Shown here piece by piece: positions 55,402-63,484 of a stretch of 64,000 bases of DNA. The stretch spans positions 853,213 to 917,212 of the forward strand of contig NZ_FQVL01000001.1 in assembly GCF_900129355.1 (NCBI RefSeq). Direction: 5' to 3'. The DNA comes from Seinonella peptonophila. GTDB taxonomy: Bacteria > Bacillota > Bacilli > Thermoactinomycetales > Thermoactinomycetaceae. The notes beneath the pieces were generated by a model. The model searched no databases and was not told the DNA's origin. It worked only from the letters and a program-made list of their open reading frames with translations. The translations under genes and the position numbers were made by a program. Each line of letters starts with the position of its first letter. Positions within the stretch are counted from its first letter, which is position 1.

Positions 55402-55563
55402 TCAACAAAATATACCAGTCACAGTTTTGTTGATTTGCTCGTTTACCTCGTCTTCAGTGAATATCTTAATTTCTGTACCTGTATCTTTAACATCTTCGGC
55501 AGGATTCGTATTTTGTAACGCTAAGTTTTCCGTGTTGACATGTAAATCATCTTCTTTGCTCAT
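55402..55563 (-). pseudogene. 53-aa ORF, truncated paralogue of the ORF at 59217-59573
   Basis: Starts MSKEDDLHVNTENLALQNTN and continues PAEDVKDTGTEIKIFTEDEV then NEQINKTVTGIFC before TGA. The middle matches the N-terminal region of the minus-strand ORF at 59.2-59.6 kb (NTNPAEN...NTGQEI...EDEVNERINK). FTEDEVNE is reminiscent of the start of phage scaffold proteins (DUF4355-like, TFTQEEVN). It breaks off after INKT, so it is a truncated copy within a direct repeat. Confidence 0.55.
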
Positions 55564-55640
55564 TAACTTTTAATATCTTCAAACGGTTTGGACATAAAAA
55601 ACATGATAGTTTAACGAATTATCGACGGTCTTATTTTTAT
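55424..55640. repeat. Direct repeat A of a 4-kb bounded block
   Basis: Similar along about 215 nt to 59456-59668 in the same orientation. Shared words include GCTCGTTTAC, TCGGCAGGATT, GTATTTTGTAAC, CATTAACTTTTAAT / CATTAGCTTTTAAT, and GATAGTTTAACGAATTATCG / GACAGTTTAATGACGTATCG. Roughly 75-80% by eye, not counted. The block between contains an MFS gene and two unknown genes. Confidence 0.75.
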
Positions 55641-55993
55641 CTCATTACACGCATTACAAAATTTTTATATGCGATTTTTTTGATAGCCCTCGTGGAAATT
55701 TTCGCTATTATATTATAAAAATTAAATAATAGAAGAACACTATTAATAAAAAAATTAACTATATAATTTTGTTTTGTCATACAATTTATATGATATAATA
55801 TTTAACAAATCATATACCCATCTTACAACCAACACAGAATTTTGGTTGTAATCCAGTTTACTGGAGCAATCACCCTCTAAAACAGAAAGAGGTGGAAACC
55901 TCAGTCACAGGTTGTTTCAGAACGCTAGATGGGTTAATCGTCAACCCTCACATGGATGGAGGTACAGTGAACTTCCAGGACAGGGGAGGCGGG
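55564..55993. promoter_or_regulatory. Leader/promoter region of the MFS gene with two palindromes
   Basis: AT-rich until about 55800, then a palindrome TTACAACCAA-cacagaat-TTTGGTTGTAA (55823-55850) and TCCAGTTTACTGGA (55852-55865), followed by GC-richer DNA including a second hairpin-like pair GGGTTAATCG...GTCAACCC. Either operator sites for a regulator or an attenuating leader of the efflux gene. No credible ORF. Confidence 0.5.
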
Positions 55994-57157
55994 ATGATTT
56001 CCCGTTTCCTCAGAAGTAACAAATGGTTCACACGTAATGTGATCCTGACAATCCTGGGGTCTTCAATCTTTGCCTCAGGTTACGTGTTCACCTTTCAGGG
56101 AACAAACAACCTGATCGGCAAGAATTTAGGGCTTGACTTCGTAGCACCGTTGGTGCTCTGGCTCTACATCGTAGGAGAATGCTCCACAATCATCAGTGGG
56201 GTTCTGATCCGCCGGTACAACGCAAAGGTTGTTACACAGACGGCGGTCATCTGCATGGCATTAGGAGCCTGGGCTTGCGCTCACGCCACCTACTCGCTGC
56301 TGACCATGGCGGCGGCTTATGCCTTGTATTCAGCAGCGCATTTCGCTGCTTTTACCGCCATCGCGACAATATGTCGCATGTCGATGCCAGCTGAAGTCAA
56401 TCAGCAGCGGCGTGGAGGGAGCGTCTACGGTGGAGCAAGCTACATTCTCGCTTCTCTATCGGGCTACGCGATCCCGCTTGTCATGACCTCTGTAGGTGTC
56501 TGGGAGCGGGTGTCCATTGGCATCTCTCTTCCCATCCTGCTCATTCTCTGGTTCGTCAAACTGCCAGAGAATATGCAGCCTTCAACAGAGTATTCGCTCA
56601 CGGTTCGCGGGTTCGCTAGGGAGCTGTTCGACTTCGGATCGCTCCGCGTGGTGTGGCCGCACTCTGTCATCATTGTGGCGAACACCATTCTGCTCATCTT
56701 CCTTCCACTCACTGCGGGTACAGATGCTGGAACTCTGCTGTTCTGGTATTTCCTAACCTGTGGTGTCGCGGGGATCTTCTTCCCTATCCTGATAGCAGAG
56801 CGCAAGAGCGATTGGCTGTCCAGTCAGTGCAGTTTTCTCTTCGCTGGGAGCTCGATGGTTTTACTCTTCTTCGGAGGGGGGAACTACCTGCTCAATCTCT
56901 CTGCTGTTATTCTGCTCGGACTGTCCATCGGGCTGAGTCGAGTTGCCACCTCGCAGCTCGGCGCAGACGATGCTCAGCTCTCTGGAAGAGGCGTTTCGAC
57001 CTTCTACAGTGCTGGTATCAAGTTTGGCCAGCTCATAGGCAGCGCACTAGGTCTTCTGCGCCCCTGGCTCGGTGATTGGTTCTGGTGGACTCCAATCCCG
57101 CTGCTCGTTGCTGCATTCGTCTACATGACGATTCAGAAGCGACAGCGCAACTGTTAA
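55994..57157 (+). CDS. MFS transporter, GC-richer than neighbours (foreign origin likely)
   Basis: About 387 aa from ATG 55994, with GGGGAGGCGGG just upstream (spacing 4-5); two longer in-frame starts are possible. About 12 membrane segments. TM1-2 FASGYVFTFQGTNNLIGKNL and the loop RRYNAKVVTQTAVICMALGA fit a small-molecule efflux MFS; substrate unknown. Codons end in G/C far more often than in flanking genes, and the neighbouring ORFs on the 3' side are AT-rich, so it was probably acquired separately. Confidence 0.82.
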   Translation: MISRFLRSNKWFTRNVILTILGSSIFASGYVFTFQGTNNLIGKNLGLDFVAPLVLWLYIVGECSTIISGVLIRRYNAKVVTQTAVICMALGAWACAHATYSLLTMAAAYALYSAAHFAAFTAIATICRMSMPAEVNQQRRGGSVYGGASYILASLSGYAIPLVMTSVGVWERVSIGISLPILLILWFVKLPENMQPSTEYSLTVRGFARELFDFGSLRVVWPHSVIIVANTILLIFLPLTAGTDAGTLLFWYFLTCGVAGIFFPILIAERKSDWLSSQCSFLFAGSSMVLLFFGGGNYLLNLSAVILLGLSIGLSRVATSQLGADDAQLSGRGVSTFYSAGIKFGQLIGSALGLLRPWLGDWFWWTPIPLLVAAFVYMTIQKRQRNC

Positions 57158-57164
57158 GCACGCA

Positions 57165-57280
57165 TTATAATTACAACTAAACATGAACGGTAAGATAGAA
57201 AACAACAACAATTAAATAGCAAACGTTAAATAACAACTACAACTAAATAGCAGCAATAACAACAATAAAATAATAACAGC
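57165..57280. repeat. G-poor AAC/AAT low-complexity tract
   Basis: About 115 nt made of AACAAC, AACTAC, AATAGCA, AATAAC units with hardly any G. It lies after the MFS gene; the minus strand shows GTTGTT/ATTGTT runs. It probably arose by slippage, and no coding or RNA structure is visible. Confidence 0.7.
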
Positions 57281-57452
57281 ATATTGCAGATCCATGTGAT
57301 GTGATTGACGAGAAATCCTTCGTTCCGAGCCATGGTTAGCTTAATAGCTAGCCTAATTGGCTTGTCAAAAAGGTTATGATGACACGGTTCCGCTATCAAA
57401 AATGGCAAACTAAAATATCTGGATGATTGATCCAATAGTAAAGGGGGATAAT

Positions 57453-58589
57453 ATGAGTTTTCGACTTAAAATACCGATTCCTTCAACTGGAACTTTAGGA
57501 GATGGTCAGATTACAAGCGATATTTATTTGCGGACCATCTTCACAGATCGTGACAGCTCTGCTCTTTTTACCGTAATGTTAGGCTATGCTGAACAAATAC
57601 TAGGGAATAATCCACAAATCGTTAAGAACGCAACAATATATCAAGATAAACGATTTCTTGACGCATACGAAGTAGGGCAGGTAATCGCGGGAAAGGATGT
57701 GAATCCTGATCATCGCATCGATACTCGTCTAATTGGAAGAAGAGATAATCATCCGTTGCAGAGTAGAGTGATGAATAATTTCCCTCGACAATTCCCGGAT
57801 ATACCAAAAGAATGTAACCCTCTGGATAAAAACTATGATCCTACTCAATTGCATCTTATGTTTATCGGCTTTATGAGTGCTTTTGTAGAAAGAGAAGATG
57901 AACAAAAACAGATAGATTCATTATTAAAGGAATATGGGGGATCAAGTTTACATTTTCTATCATCATCTTACCAAATAGGGAGGGAGTTTGCCCGTTCCCA
58001 TTTAAATTGTTTAGGTTTAGTTCATAAAGTATTACAACAAATCGTTTCCGCAGATCGAGCTGATCTCTTATATCTTATGTTTCATGAACCGACTTTGAAA
58101 CAGATCATCAACATGTCCCCAGATGCTCGTAAAATCTGTGAAATAGGTTCAGCCATATTATCTCCTCATGAGCATCAATCTGCTGACCATATTGGACCAA
58201 TCAATCTCGAAGCGATCCCTCCATTTAAAATGGTAGGAGGAATAAGAAAACCAGCGCTTGAAGAAATCGAGCCAATAAAAAAGATTCGTCAATGGAGAGA
58301 GAAGTCACCTAAAGCAGTTCCAAATATTCCTCATGGATTTAGAGGAGCTGTTGAGCAAGGTGATTTGGCTAGTATTCGTGTTTTTGGTAGAGGGGTCAAT
58401 AAATTTGCTCGTGGGAAAAGTGTGAATATCCCTAATAAAAAACAAGTTTTACTGCCTTATTACTTAACCAATACAGAGGGTAGCTGGTCAATCCCATCTT
58501 TGGAAACTGCTGGATACGAGTTTGCTGATCACCAGTGTTCCAAAACAAATATGATTGAAAATATGAGAAGAAGCGATAAAGGAAGATAA
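57453..58589 (+). CDS. Unrecognised 378-aa protein in the efflux island
   Basis: Start ATG 57453 after AAAGGGGGATA; the longer frame starts 10 codons earlier without a site. Soluble, no signal or membrane segment. Regions: MSFRLKIPIPSTGTLGDGQ; a segment LLYLMFHEPTLKQIINMSPD; C-terminal PHGFRGAVEQGDLASIRVFG and a basic linker KFARGKSVNIPNKKQ. Several His and Cys residues are spread out. I do not recognise a family. Together with the MFS gene it may be part of a small metabolite module, which is speculation. Confidence 0.7.
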   Translation: MSFRLKIPIPSTGTLGDGQITSDIYLRTIFTDRDSSALFTVMLGYAEQILGNNPQIVKNATIYQDKRFLDAYEVGQVIAGKDVNPDHRIDTRLIGRRDNHPLQSRVMNNFPRQFPDIPKECNPLDKNYDPTQLHLMFIGFMSAFVEREDEQKQIDSLLKEYGGSSLHFLSSSYQIGREFARSHLNCLGLVHKVLQQIVSADRADLLYLMFHEPTLKQIINMSPDARKICEIGSAILSPHEHQSADHIGPINLEAIPPFKMVGGIRKPALEEIEPIKKIRQWREKSPKAVPNIPHGFRGAVEQGDLASIRVFGRGVNKFARGKSVNIPNKKQVLLPYYLTNTEGSWSIPSLETAGYEFADHQCSKTNMIENMRRSDKGR

Positions 58590-58697
58590 TGCAAATAGAG
58601 TGATAGGGACTCTTTATCGTTCGAATGAGAAATAACATTGGAACACAACAATATAGTCGATATTCTTTGAAGAATGGATGCTAGAGAGAGGGATATT

Positions 58698-58994
58698 ATG
58701 GATAACAACCATCTCATTTCTACCCAGTTTCTCCCCAAAGGTATGAACATTACAGGAATACTAGAATCCGGTTTGCGAATTTCTGGACCCGCAATTGGAA
58801 ATCGATTTTTAGGAAGCCACAATTCTACTTTAACCTCTTCTATAACTAATAAATCATCCGAGTCCTTAAATGGTTATATCATTTTAGTACCAGATGGAGA
58901 TAAAATAGAACAATCGGTACCTTTTATTGCTTTAAATGATCCAAAAATAAATAGGATTGATTTATGCCAATATAATCCTGCCAAAGATACATGA
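58698..58994 (+). CDS. Hypothetical 98-aa protein
   Basis: ATG 58698 preceded by GAGAGAGGGATATT. Starts MDNNHLISTQFLPKGMNITG; Ser/Asn/Ile rich, beta-type pattern, ending CQYNPAKDT. No membrane segment. It has a ribosome site and lies 108 nt downstream of the previous gene on the same strand, so a two-gene operon is plausible. No family recognised. Confidence 0.5.
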   Translation: MDNNHLISTQFLPKGMNITGILESGLRISGPAIGNRFLGSHNSTLTSSITNKSSESLNGYIILVPDGDKIEQSVPFIALNDPKINRIDLCQYNPAKDT

Positions 58995-59216
58995 ACACAG
59001 CTCTGTTCAGTATCAGGAGATTCATTCATTTTTGCAGGAAGACGAAAAATAGAGGTTCTACATAGACCTTTGGTCGTGACCGTTCCGCTGATGCAGCTCC
59101 GCAAATGGACCATCAGATCACTTATGTAAGATCACCTTCTTAGATCATTATATAGCATAAATAAACTCGTCTACTCCTTTCTATAGACGGATTTTTAGAT
59201 TATAGATCAAGCTATT
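58995..59216. other. Intergenic region, nothing recognised
   Basis: Contains a possible hairpin near 59155-59200 (TAAACTCGTCTA...TAGACGGATTTTTAG) that may end the plus-strand genes. No ORF supported. Confidence 0.4.
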
Positions 59217-59573
59217 TTAAGCAACTGTGATAAGCCCTATTTCTTTCCTCAAATGCTGTTCGAGTTGCTTCAACTGTTCTTTATTCCCATACTCCAATTG
59301 ATATAAATCATCCTCGATCCGTACAAATAACATACATTCTCCAGCAAATGGATGATCGTATGGATTCCACAACCATTGTACTTCCTCAAGCTCTGATTTA
59401 ATCTCGTCAAAGCATTCGTACTTCTTCTTCATTCGGTTCAGACGATCAGTAAAGGCTTTATTGATTCGCTCGTTTACTTCATCCTCGGCAAAGGTCATAA
59501 TTTCTTGACCTGTATTGATTACATTCTCGGCAGGATTTGTATTTTGTAACTCTCATTTATTTTCATTTGACAT
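59217..59573 (-). pseudogene. Phage-scaffold-like N-terminus fused to unknown domain, with in-frame TGA
   Basis: The ribosome site AAGGAG fits a start at ATG 59573, giving MSNENK and then TGA at 59553-59555. The frame continues ELQNTNPAENVINTGQEIMT and can restart at ATG 59498, encoding 93 aa (MTFAEDEVNERINKAFTDRL, then KKKYECFDEIKSELEEVQWL, ending EIGLITVA). The N-terminal EDEVNERINKAFTDRLNR is like phage DUF4355 scaffold proteins; the C-terminal half is not. Either an interrupted gene or a shorter gene starting at 59498. Confidence 0.5.
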
Positions 59574-59668
59574 ATAAATCATCTCCTTACTCATTAGCTT
59601 TTAATGTCATAGATGGATTGGAAGCAAAAAACACGACAGTTTAATGACGTATCGGAGGTCACTTTTAA
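59456..59668. repeat. Direct repeat B of a 4-kb bounded block
   Basis: Partner of the repeat at 55424-55640. It includes the N-terminal coding part of the ORF at 59217-59573 and its upstream region. Copy B is longer on the coding side, so copy A looks like the truncated one. Confidence 0.75.
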
Positions 59669-59672
59669 ACGC

Positions 59673-59726
59673 AGAAGAACCGTGCCTCCCTACTCTTACT
59701 TACGAGTAGGTATGACACGGGCTTCT
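59673..59726 (-). terminator. Long hairpin after the 68-aa membrane ORF
   Basis: AGAAG..CCGTG..CCTACTC-ttacttac-GAGTAGG..CACGG.CTTCT, an interrupted stem of about 20 pairs. On the minus strand it is followed by GCGTTTAAAAG, a weak T-tract, so termination is plausible but a processed RNA structure is possible. Confidence 0.6.
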
Positions 59727-59747
59727 ATGTCTGCCTTGCAGATCCAG

Positions 59748-59954
59748 TTACTTCGTCCTTCCTAGGCAGTATGCAACCACTATCGCCGCGACGATGACGA
59801 GTGATTGAATTACACCAAAGATGACCGCACCCACCTCGAAAAAGACTTCTTCAAGACCTACCAGTCCGAGAAGGAGGATGCCCATGACTACCTTCAGAAA
59901 CTTACGATCACTCACACTATCCTCCGAGTAACGGGTCGCTTTGTTTGAGTCCAC
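59748..59954 (-). CDS. Small membrane protein (68 aa), hypothetical
   Basis: GTG start at 59954; hydrophilic N-terminus (MDSNKATRYSEDSVSDRKF) and two hydrophobic segments (residues 21-36 and 42-64), ending YCLGRTK. The ribosome site is weak (GGGGACATAA). Lies between the capsid-like fragment and the scaffold-like ORF. May be phage-derived, but that is not shown. Confidence 0.5.
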   Translation of the reverse strand: MDSNKATRYSEDSVSDRKFLKVVMGILLLGLVGLEEVFFEVGAVIFGVIQSLVIVAAIVVAYCLGRTK

Positions 59955-60044
59955 TTATGTCCCCATCAGGGCTTCAATATCGTGGACATATCGTTGTTAT
60001 TAATATTTAATCACATATTTACACTTCAAAAAATATAGTAATCA

Positions 60045-60368
60045 CTATTTTCCATTCAACTCTTTAATTTGTGGAGGTAAAGATTCCAGATTCCTCACTG
60101 GAAACACATGGTGTTTACAGGATGGATGAAAGATTTCCTTAAAACCATACGCTCTCAAATCGGACAAAAGCGGATAATCGCTAGGTGCATCTGCCGTCAG
60201 CCGAACAATCTTCCCTTCCCATTTCCGGCAACTTGCATGCTTCGAATTATGAGAAGAAATCACCCTGTATAAAGCATCTCTCTTTAATGACTCATTCATG
60301 GTTCCTTCAAGATGAGACTGAAAAAAGTGATACTGATTTCTTTGCAGAAATGGCAATTCCTCGACCAT
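60045..60368 (-). pseudogene. C-terminal fragment of a phage minor capsid protein (Phage_min_cap2-like)
   Basis: 107 aa. Contains ISSHNSKHASCRKWEGKIVR near residue 38 and, near residue 80, FHPSCKHHVFPVRN. In phage minor capsid 2 / head-morphogenesis proteins of Firmicutes the C-terminus has C-x-x-W-E-G-K...HPNC-x-H, the same pattern. The intact protein is several times longer, so this is a remnant of a prophage. It is upstream of two other small ORFs on the same strand, matching phage head-gene order in part. Confidence 0.65.
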
Positions 60369-60526
60369 TTAAATGTGACAAGATAGACTATAATAAGATT
60401 AATTAAGTGCAATTCCAGTCAAATCAACGTATAAACCGATACGTTGAATCCGCAATATGCTTCATCGCGGAGCGTTTGGGTTTTCTAGGAACCTCAAAGC
60501 CCTAGCCGGAGAAAAAGGAAGGCATC

Positions 60527-61768
60527 ATGCGTAAGATGCTACTATTCGTCCTCGGCCTAAGCATGCTGTTCGCAGCATTCAATGGTTTTTTTAAAGCGCC
60601 TCTCAGTCGAGCCATGGCAGAAGCCGGGTTAAAAGATGAGGTCCATTGGATCGAAGGGGGATACTCGAGTGGTGTCCTTTGTGGGAGCATTATTTACGCC
60701 ATGGCGAAGAATAAAAAGGTGGTGAACTGGCTCATCTGGGGTTCCGGTCTGATGGTACTTTCCATACAGGGATTCGGATTCCTACTGTGGCTTTCACCAA
60801 CGTACTGGTGGATCTTGCTTCTGCTGCGCACGATGTCCGGGATTGTGATCTCGATTGTCTTCGCGTCGGTGTCAGAGATGTATCATAGATCGCTTCCTGT
60901 AGCTGACAATGCGCATCGGTTGGGCATCGCAATGCGAGTCTATCTCAATGTGGTCATTTGGGAACTGTTTGGCATCCTCGGTTACTGGGTGATCGATCGA
61001 GAGATCCCGCTGATCGTGTGGGCACTTTGCGGTGAGATGTTCCCTCTTACGATTTTTTTCCTCGCTTGGCTGAAGCGGGAGGATCTGAGTCGAGAAAAGA
61101 GGGTTAAGCCACAGAGCATAGATCCGCAACTAAACGGACAGCCCCAGATCAATTGGTATAAGCTCCTACTGTTGTCAATTGGGGTACTACTCCCCTTTGC
61201 CATCGTAGAAGAGCTGACGCTGGTCATAATACCGCTTTATATCGAGTCAGAGTGGGTGAAGTTTATCCTTCTCGGGTCGACCTGTGGTATGTTCCTTGGC
61301 CAATTGATAGCTGCGATGGCGCCACCGAAGTGGAACCGACAGCTGATCTACGGGAGCCTGCTTGTGTTGACATGCTCCTTCGTGCTGTTAGCGATCACCG
61401 AAGCGTCGGAGATCGTCTTCCTAGCGCTTCTGTTGATTAGCATGATGCACAATATGGTGACGAACATCGTCGGACAGACGCTATTCAAGCTGAAGACCGG
61501 CAAGTCGCTGGTCATCGGTATTCCTTCAATCGTGAACGGGATCGGCTATACTGTGGCCACCTTCGGCTTCGGTTCGCTCGCCGTCCATGTAGGGTACCAA
61601 GCGATTTGGGGCTGCATGCTCCTGCTCTTGCCCTTCTCTACGACCACAGTGCATTATGGCCGCTCATATCTGAAGAGCGAGAATTACAGTTATGCCTCAT
61701 GGATCGTCGCGTTGGCCATTCGCTATGTAGTTTGGAGGCGATGGCTGACGCTCAGTGTCCAAGGGTAG
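60527..61768 (+). CDS. MFS transporter, GC-richer than neighbours
   Basis: 413 aa with 11-12 membrane segments. GGAAGG lies 6 nt before the ATG. MRKMLLFVLGLSMLFAAFNG leads TM1; the loop after TM2 is AKNKKVVNWLIWG, TM5 region RMVYLNVVIWELFGILGYWV, and a second half from KLLLLSIGVLLPFAIVEEL. The substrate is unknown. G/C-rich third positions contrast with the AT-rich ORFs just upstream. Divergent from a phage-capsid fragment and convergent with the MATE-like gene. Confidence 0.8.
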   Translation: MRKMLLFVLGLSMLFAAFNGFFKAPLSRAMAEAGLKDEVHWIEGGYSSGVLCGSIIYAMAKNKKVVNWLIWGSGLMVLSIQGFGFLLWLSPTYWWILLLLRTMSGIVISIVFASVSEMYHRSLPVADNAHRLGIAMRVYLNVVIWELFGILGYWVIDREIPLIVWALCGEMFPLTIFFLAWLKREDLSREKRVKPQSIDPQLNGQPQINWYKLLLLSIGVLLPFAIVEELTLVIIPLYIESEWVKFILLGSTCGMFLGQLIAAMAPPKWNRQLIYGSLLVLTCSFVLLAITEASEIVFLALLLISMMHNMVTNIVGQTLFKLKTGKSLVIGIPSIVNGIGYTVATFGFGSLAVHVGYQAIWGCMLLLLPFSTTTVHYGRSYLKSENYSYASWIVALAIRYVVWRRWLTLSVQG

Positions 61769-61796
61769 ATAGGGATACCTTAGCGAGAACGTATAC

Positions 61797-61852
61797 CAAA
61801 GACCCCAGTCGCGCGTCATACGCTGTTGACAGGGGTTTTTGGTTTGCATTTT
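61797..61852 (+). terminator. Terminator after the MFS gene
   Basis: ACCAAAGACCCC ... GGGGTTTTTGGTTT: an interrupted hairpin whose 3' arm carries the T-tract. Confidence 0.7.
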
Positions 61853-61885
61853 TTGCAGTGGATTGTTTAGTTGGGAACAGTAATT

Positions 61886-61927
61886 TTCACCCCTCTATCT
61901 TGTTTCGCAACAAGACAGAAGGGTGAA
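61886..61927. terminator. Terminator hairpin left of the MATE gene, flank copy 1
   Basis: TTCACCCCTCTATCTTGT-ttcgc-ACAAGACAGAAGGGTGAA, an imperfect long hairpin. A related hairpin (CCCCCTTCTAACTTG...GAGATAGAAGGGGG) is at 63738-63782; both continue with GTxxAAxACGACTxAC. Confidence 0.75.
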
Positions 61928-61957
61928 AGCCGTGTAAAACGACTCACCGCCCGCACC

Positions 61958-63484
61958 TCACTTGAGCACTGACTTGGACATGGAGGCAAGTTGCCGCTTT
62001 GCGACAACCATGAAGGCGTTGTAAATAACGATCACGCTAATTGCTGCCATGGGGGTCGGCAGCAACATCACCGCTCCCGCTGACAGCAGGAGTTGACCTA
62101 CCATACGCGCGAGAGAATTGAGAAAGAGGGTCTGCATCTTACCTGCTCCTTGAAGGGCAAGCTCCAACACGGCGTTCAGGGAACAGGTATACCAACCAGC
62201 GGCACCCAATCCGAAGAACGCGAGCAGATAGAGTCCGCTCTCCATTCCTACCTTTGGAGGCAAGTAGATGAGGCTGAGAACGGCGACCACCAGCAGGCTT
62301 GCCGGGAAGCAATACCTAACCAGCAGGCGGCTGGAGTATGCTGTGCAGAGTTTGCGATCAGTGTCGTACTCCATCCGGAGAGCCTTAATCTGGGTGGGAT
62401 TCTTTTTCGCGCTACCCATCAGGGTGGCCACTCTCGCATGCATGACAGTTCCTGCTGCCAAGCCGACTGAACCGATGAGCGGTGGAAAGATCATCGTCCA
62501 GAGCCGATAGGCAGACAGTACTGCCACCCCCAATGGATCGATGAGGAAAATCATGAGGAATGGAAACGAGCGATAGCAGGTCTCCTTCAACATCATGTTT
62601 CCGCCGCTTTCACCCCACAACTGAGCTTGTACGTCGCGAGTCAGGCGCCAGCTTGCTTTCACCTGGTTCAACGCATTCCTTCGAAAGCGCATCCAGAGGT
62701 AAGCGATTCCGACGATCTGGGCGGTGATTGTTCCCACCGTCGAGCCGACCAGCCCCCATCCTGCCCCGACGATCAGCAGTGGATCGAGGATCAGGTTTAC
62801 CCCGAAGATCAAAATCGCCCCGTTTCGAGCATCGTTCGCCTGCCCCACACATCGTAGTGCGACGGCTAAGCACCAGCGAGTGCCTGTGAGGATGAAAAAG
62901 CTTCCTCCTGTCAGCACAAAGTAGCTCATAGCCTCGGAATTAACGATGCCCAACCGATGGAGCCAGGACTCAGGGAGGAACTCGGGAACAATGGCGAAGG
63001 TCACTCCTAGCAGAACGCCGACACTGGCAATCGTACCCAGCGCCTGGTTCATGAAAGCGCGCGCTCGCGTAGTCTCCTGTTGTGCTTGGATCATCAAAGC
63101 TTGCGCCCGCGTAGTCTCCCGTTTCGCATGGAGCATGAAAGCCTTTGCCCGTGCTCTCTTACGTTGAGACTGGAGCATAAAGGCTCTTGCCCGCAGTTTT
63201 GCCTGTCGCTCCTCGGCTTCTCGCATCTTTTTTTCAAGCACCTCTGCAGCGCCGAGGTATCCAGGAATAACGGTGAGCATAGCTCCAGCGTTGATCCCAG
63301 TCCAGATGGCGCCGAAAATGAGCAAGAACGTGCCAATCTTACTCGACACGCTTACAGCCCATGCCCCGATGAAAATCGGGTAAAGTGTATCTGTAATGCC
63401 CAAGAGGTAATCCGCTCCTCTTTCGAGGAACGTGGCTCGGGTCTCTTGTTTGAGCTTACTAGTGAGCTTAGCTCGCTTCATCAT
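61958..63484 (-). CDS. MATE-like multidrug/metabolite exporter with inserted 14-residue repeats
   Basis: 508 aa, about 12 membrane segments. ERGADYLLGITDTLYPIFIG (TM1), GVNLILDPLLIVGAGWGLVG and GESGGNMMLKETCYRSFPFL are MATE/MOP features, and the second half has the symmetric motif (MESGLYLLAFFGLGAAGW). A charged insertion at residues 86-150 has four to five 14-residue repeats of the type TRAxAFMxxAKRET. AGGGAG is just before ATG 63484. GC-rich relative to flanks. Substrate unknown. Confidence 0.8.
   Translation of the reverse strand: MMKRAKLTSKLKQETRATFLERGADYLLGITDTLYPIFIGAWAVSVSSKIGTFLLIFGAIWTGINAGAMLTVIPGYLGAAEVLEKKMREAEERQAKLRARAFMLQSQRKRARAKAFMLHAKRETTRAQALMIQAQQETTRARAFMNQALGTIASVGVLLGVTFAIVPEFLPESWLHRLGIVNSEAMSYFVLTGGSFFILTGTRWCLAVALRCVGQANDARNGAILIFGVNLILDPLLIVGAGWGLVGSTVGTITAQIVGIAYLWMRFRRNALNQVKASWRLTRDVQAQLWGESGGNMMLKETCYRSFPFLMIFLIDPLGVAVLSAYRLWTMIFPPLIGSVGLAAGTVMHARVATLMGSAKKNPTQIKALRMEYDTDRKLCTAYSSRLLVRYCFPASLLVVAVLSLIYLPPKVGMESGLYLLAFFGLGAAGWYTCSLNAVLELALQGAGKMQTLFLNSLARMVGQLLLSAGAVMLLPTPMAAISVIVIYNAFMVVAKRQLASMSKSVLK
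63035..63200. repeat. 42-bp tandem repeats inside the MATE-like gene
   Basis: Roughly four units of 42 bp, each encoding 14 residues of (T)RA(R/K/Q)A(F/L)M(L/I/N)xAxxET. In the plus-strand sequence they show as recurring GCCCGCGTAGTCTCC and TGGATCAT/TGGAGCATGAAAGC words. The period is seen in protein and DNA; copies differ by several substitutions, so the array is old rather than fresh. Confidence 0.75.

Noticed and set aside
57165..57280. CRISPR-like or tRNA-like meaning of the AAC/AAT tract
   Set aside because: The units are irregular and very short, without spacers or cloverleaf pairing; it is treated as low-complexity DNA.
62093..62924. Plus-strand ORFs of 66-155 aa opposite the MATE-like gene (62093-63547)
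   Set aside because: Antisense shadows in GC-rich coding DNA, without ribosome sites; hydropathy and motifs support only the minus-strand MATE frame.
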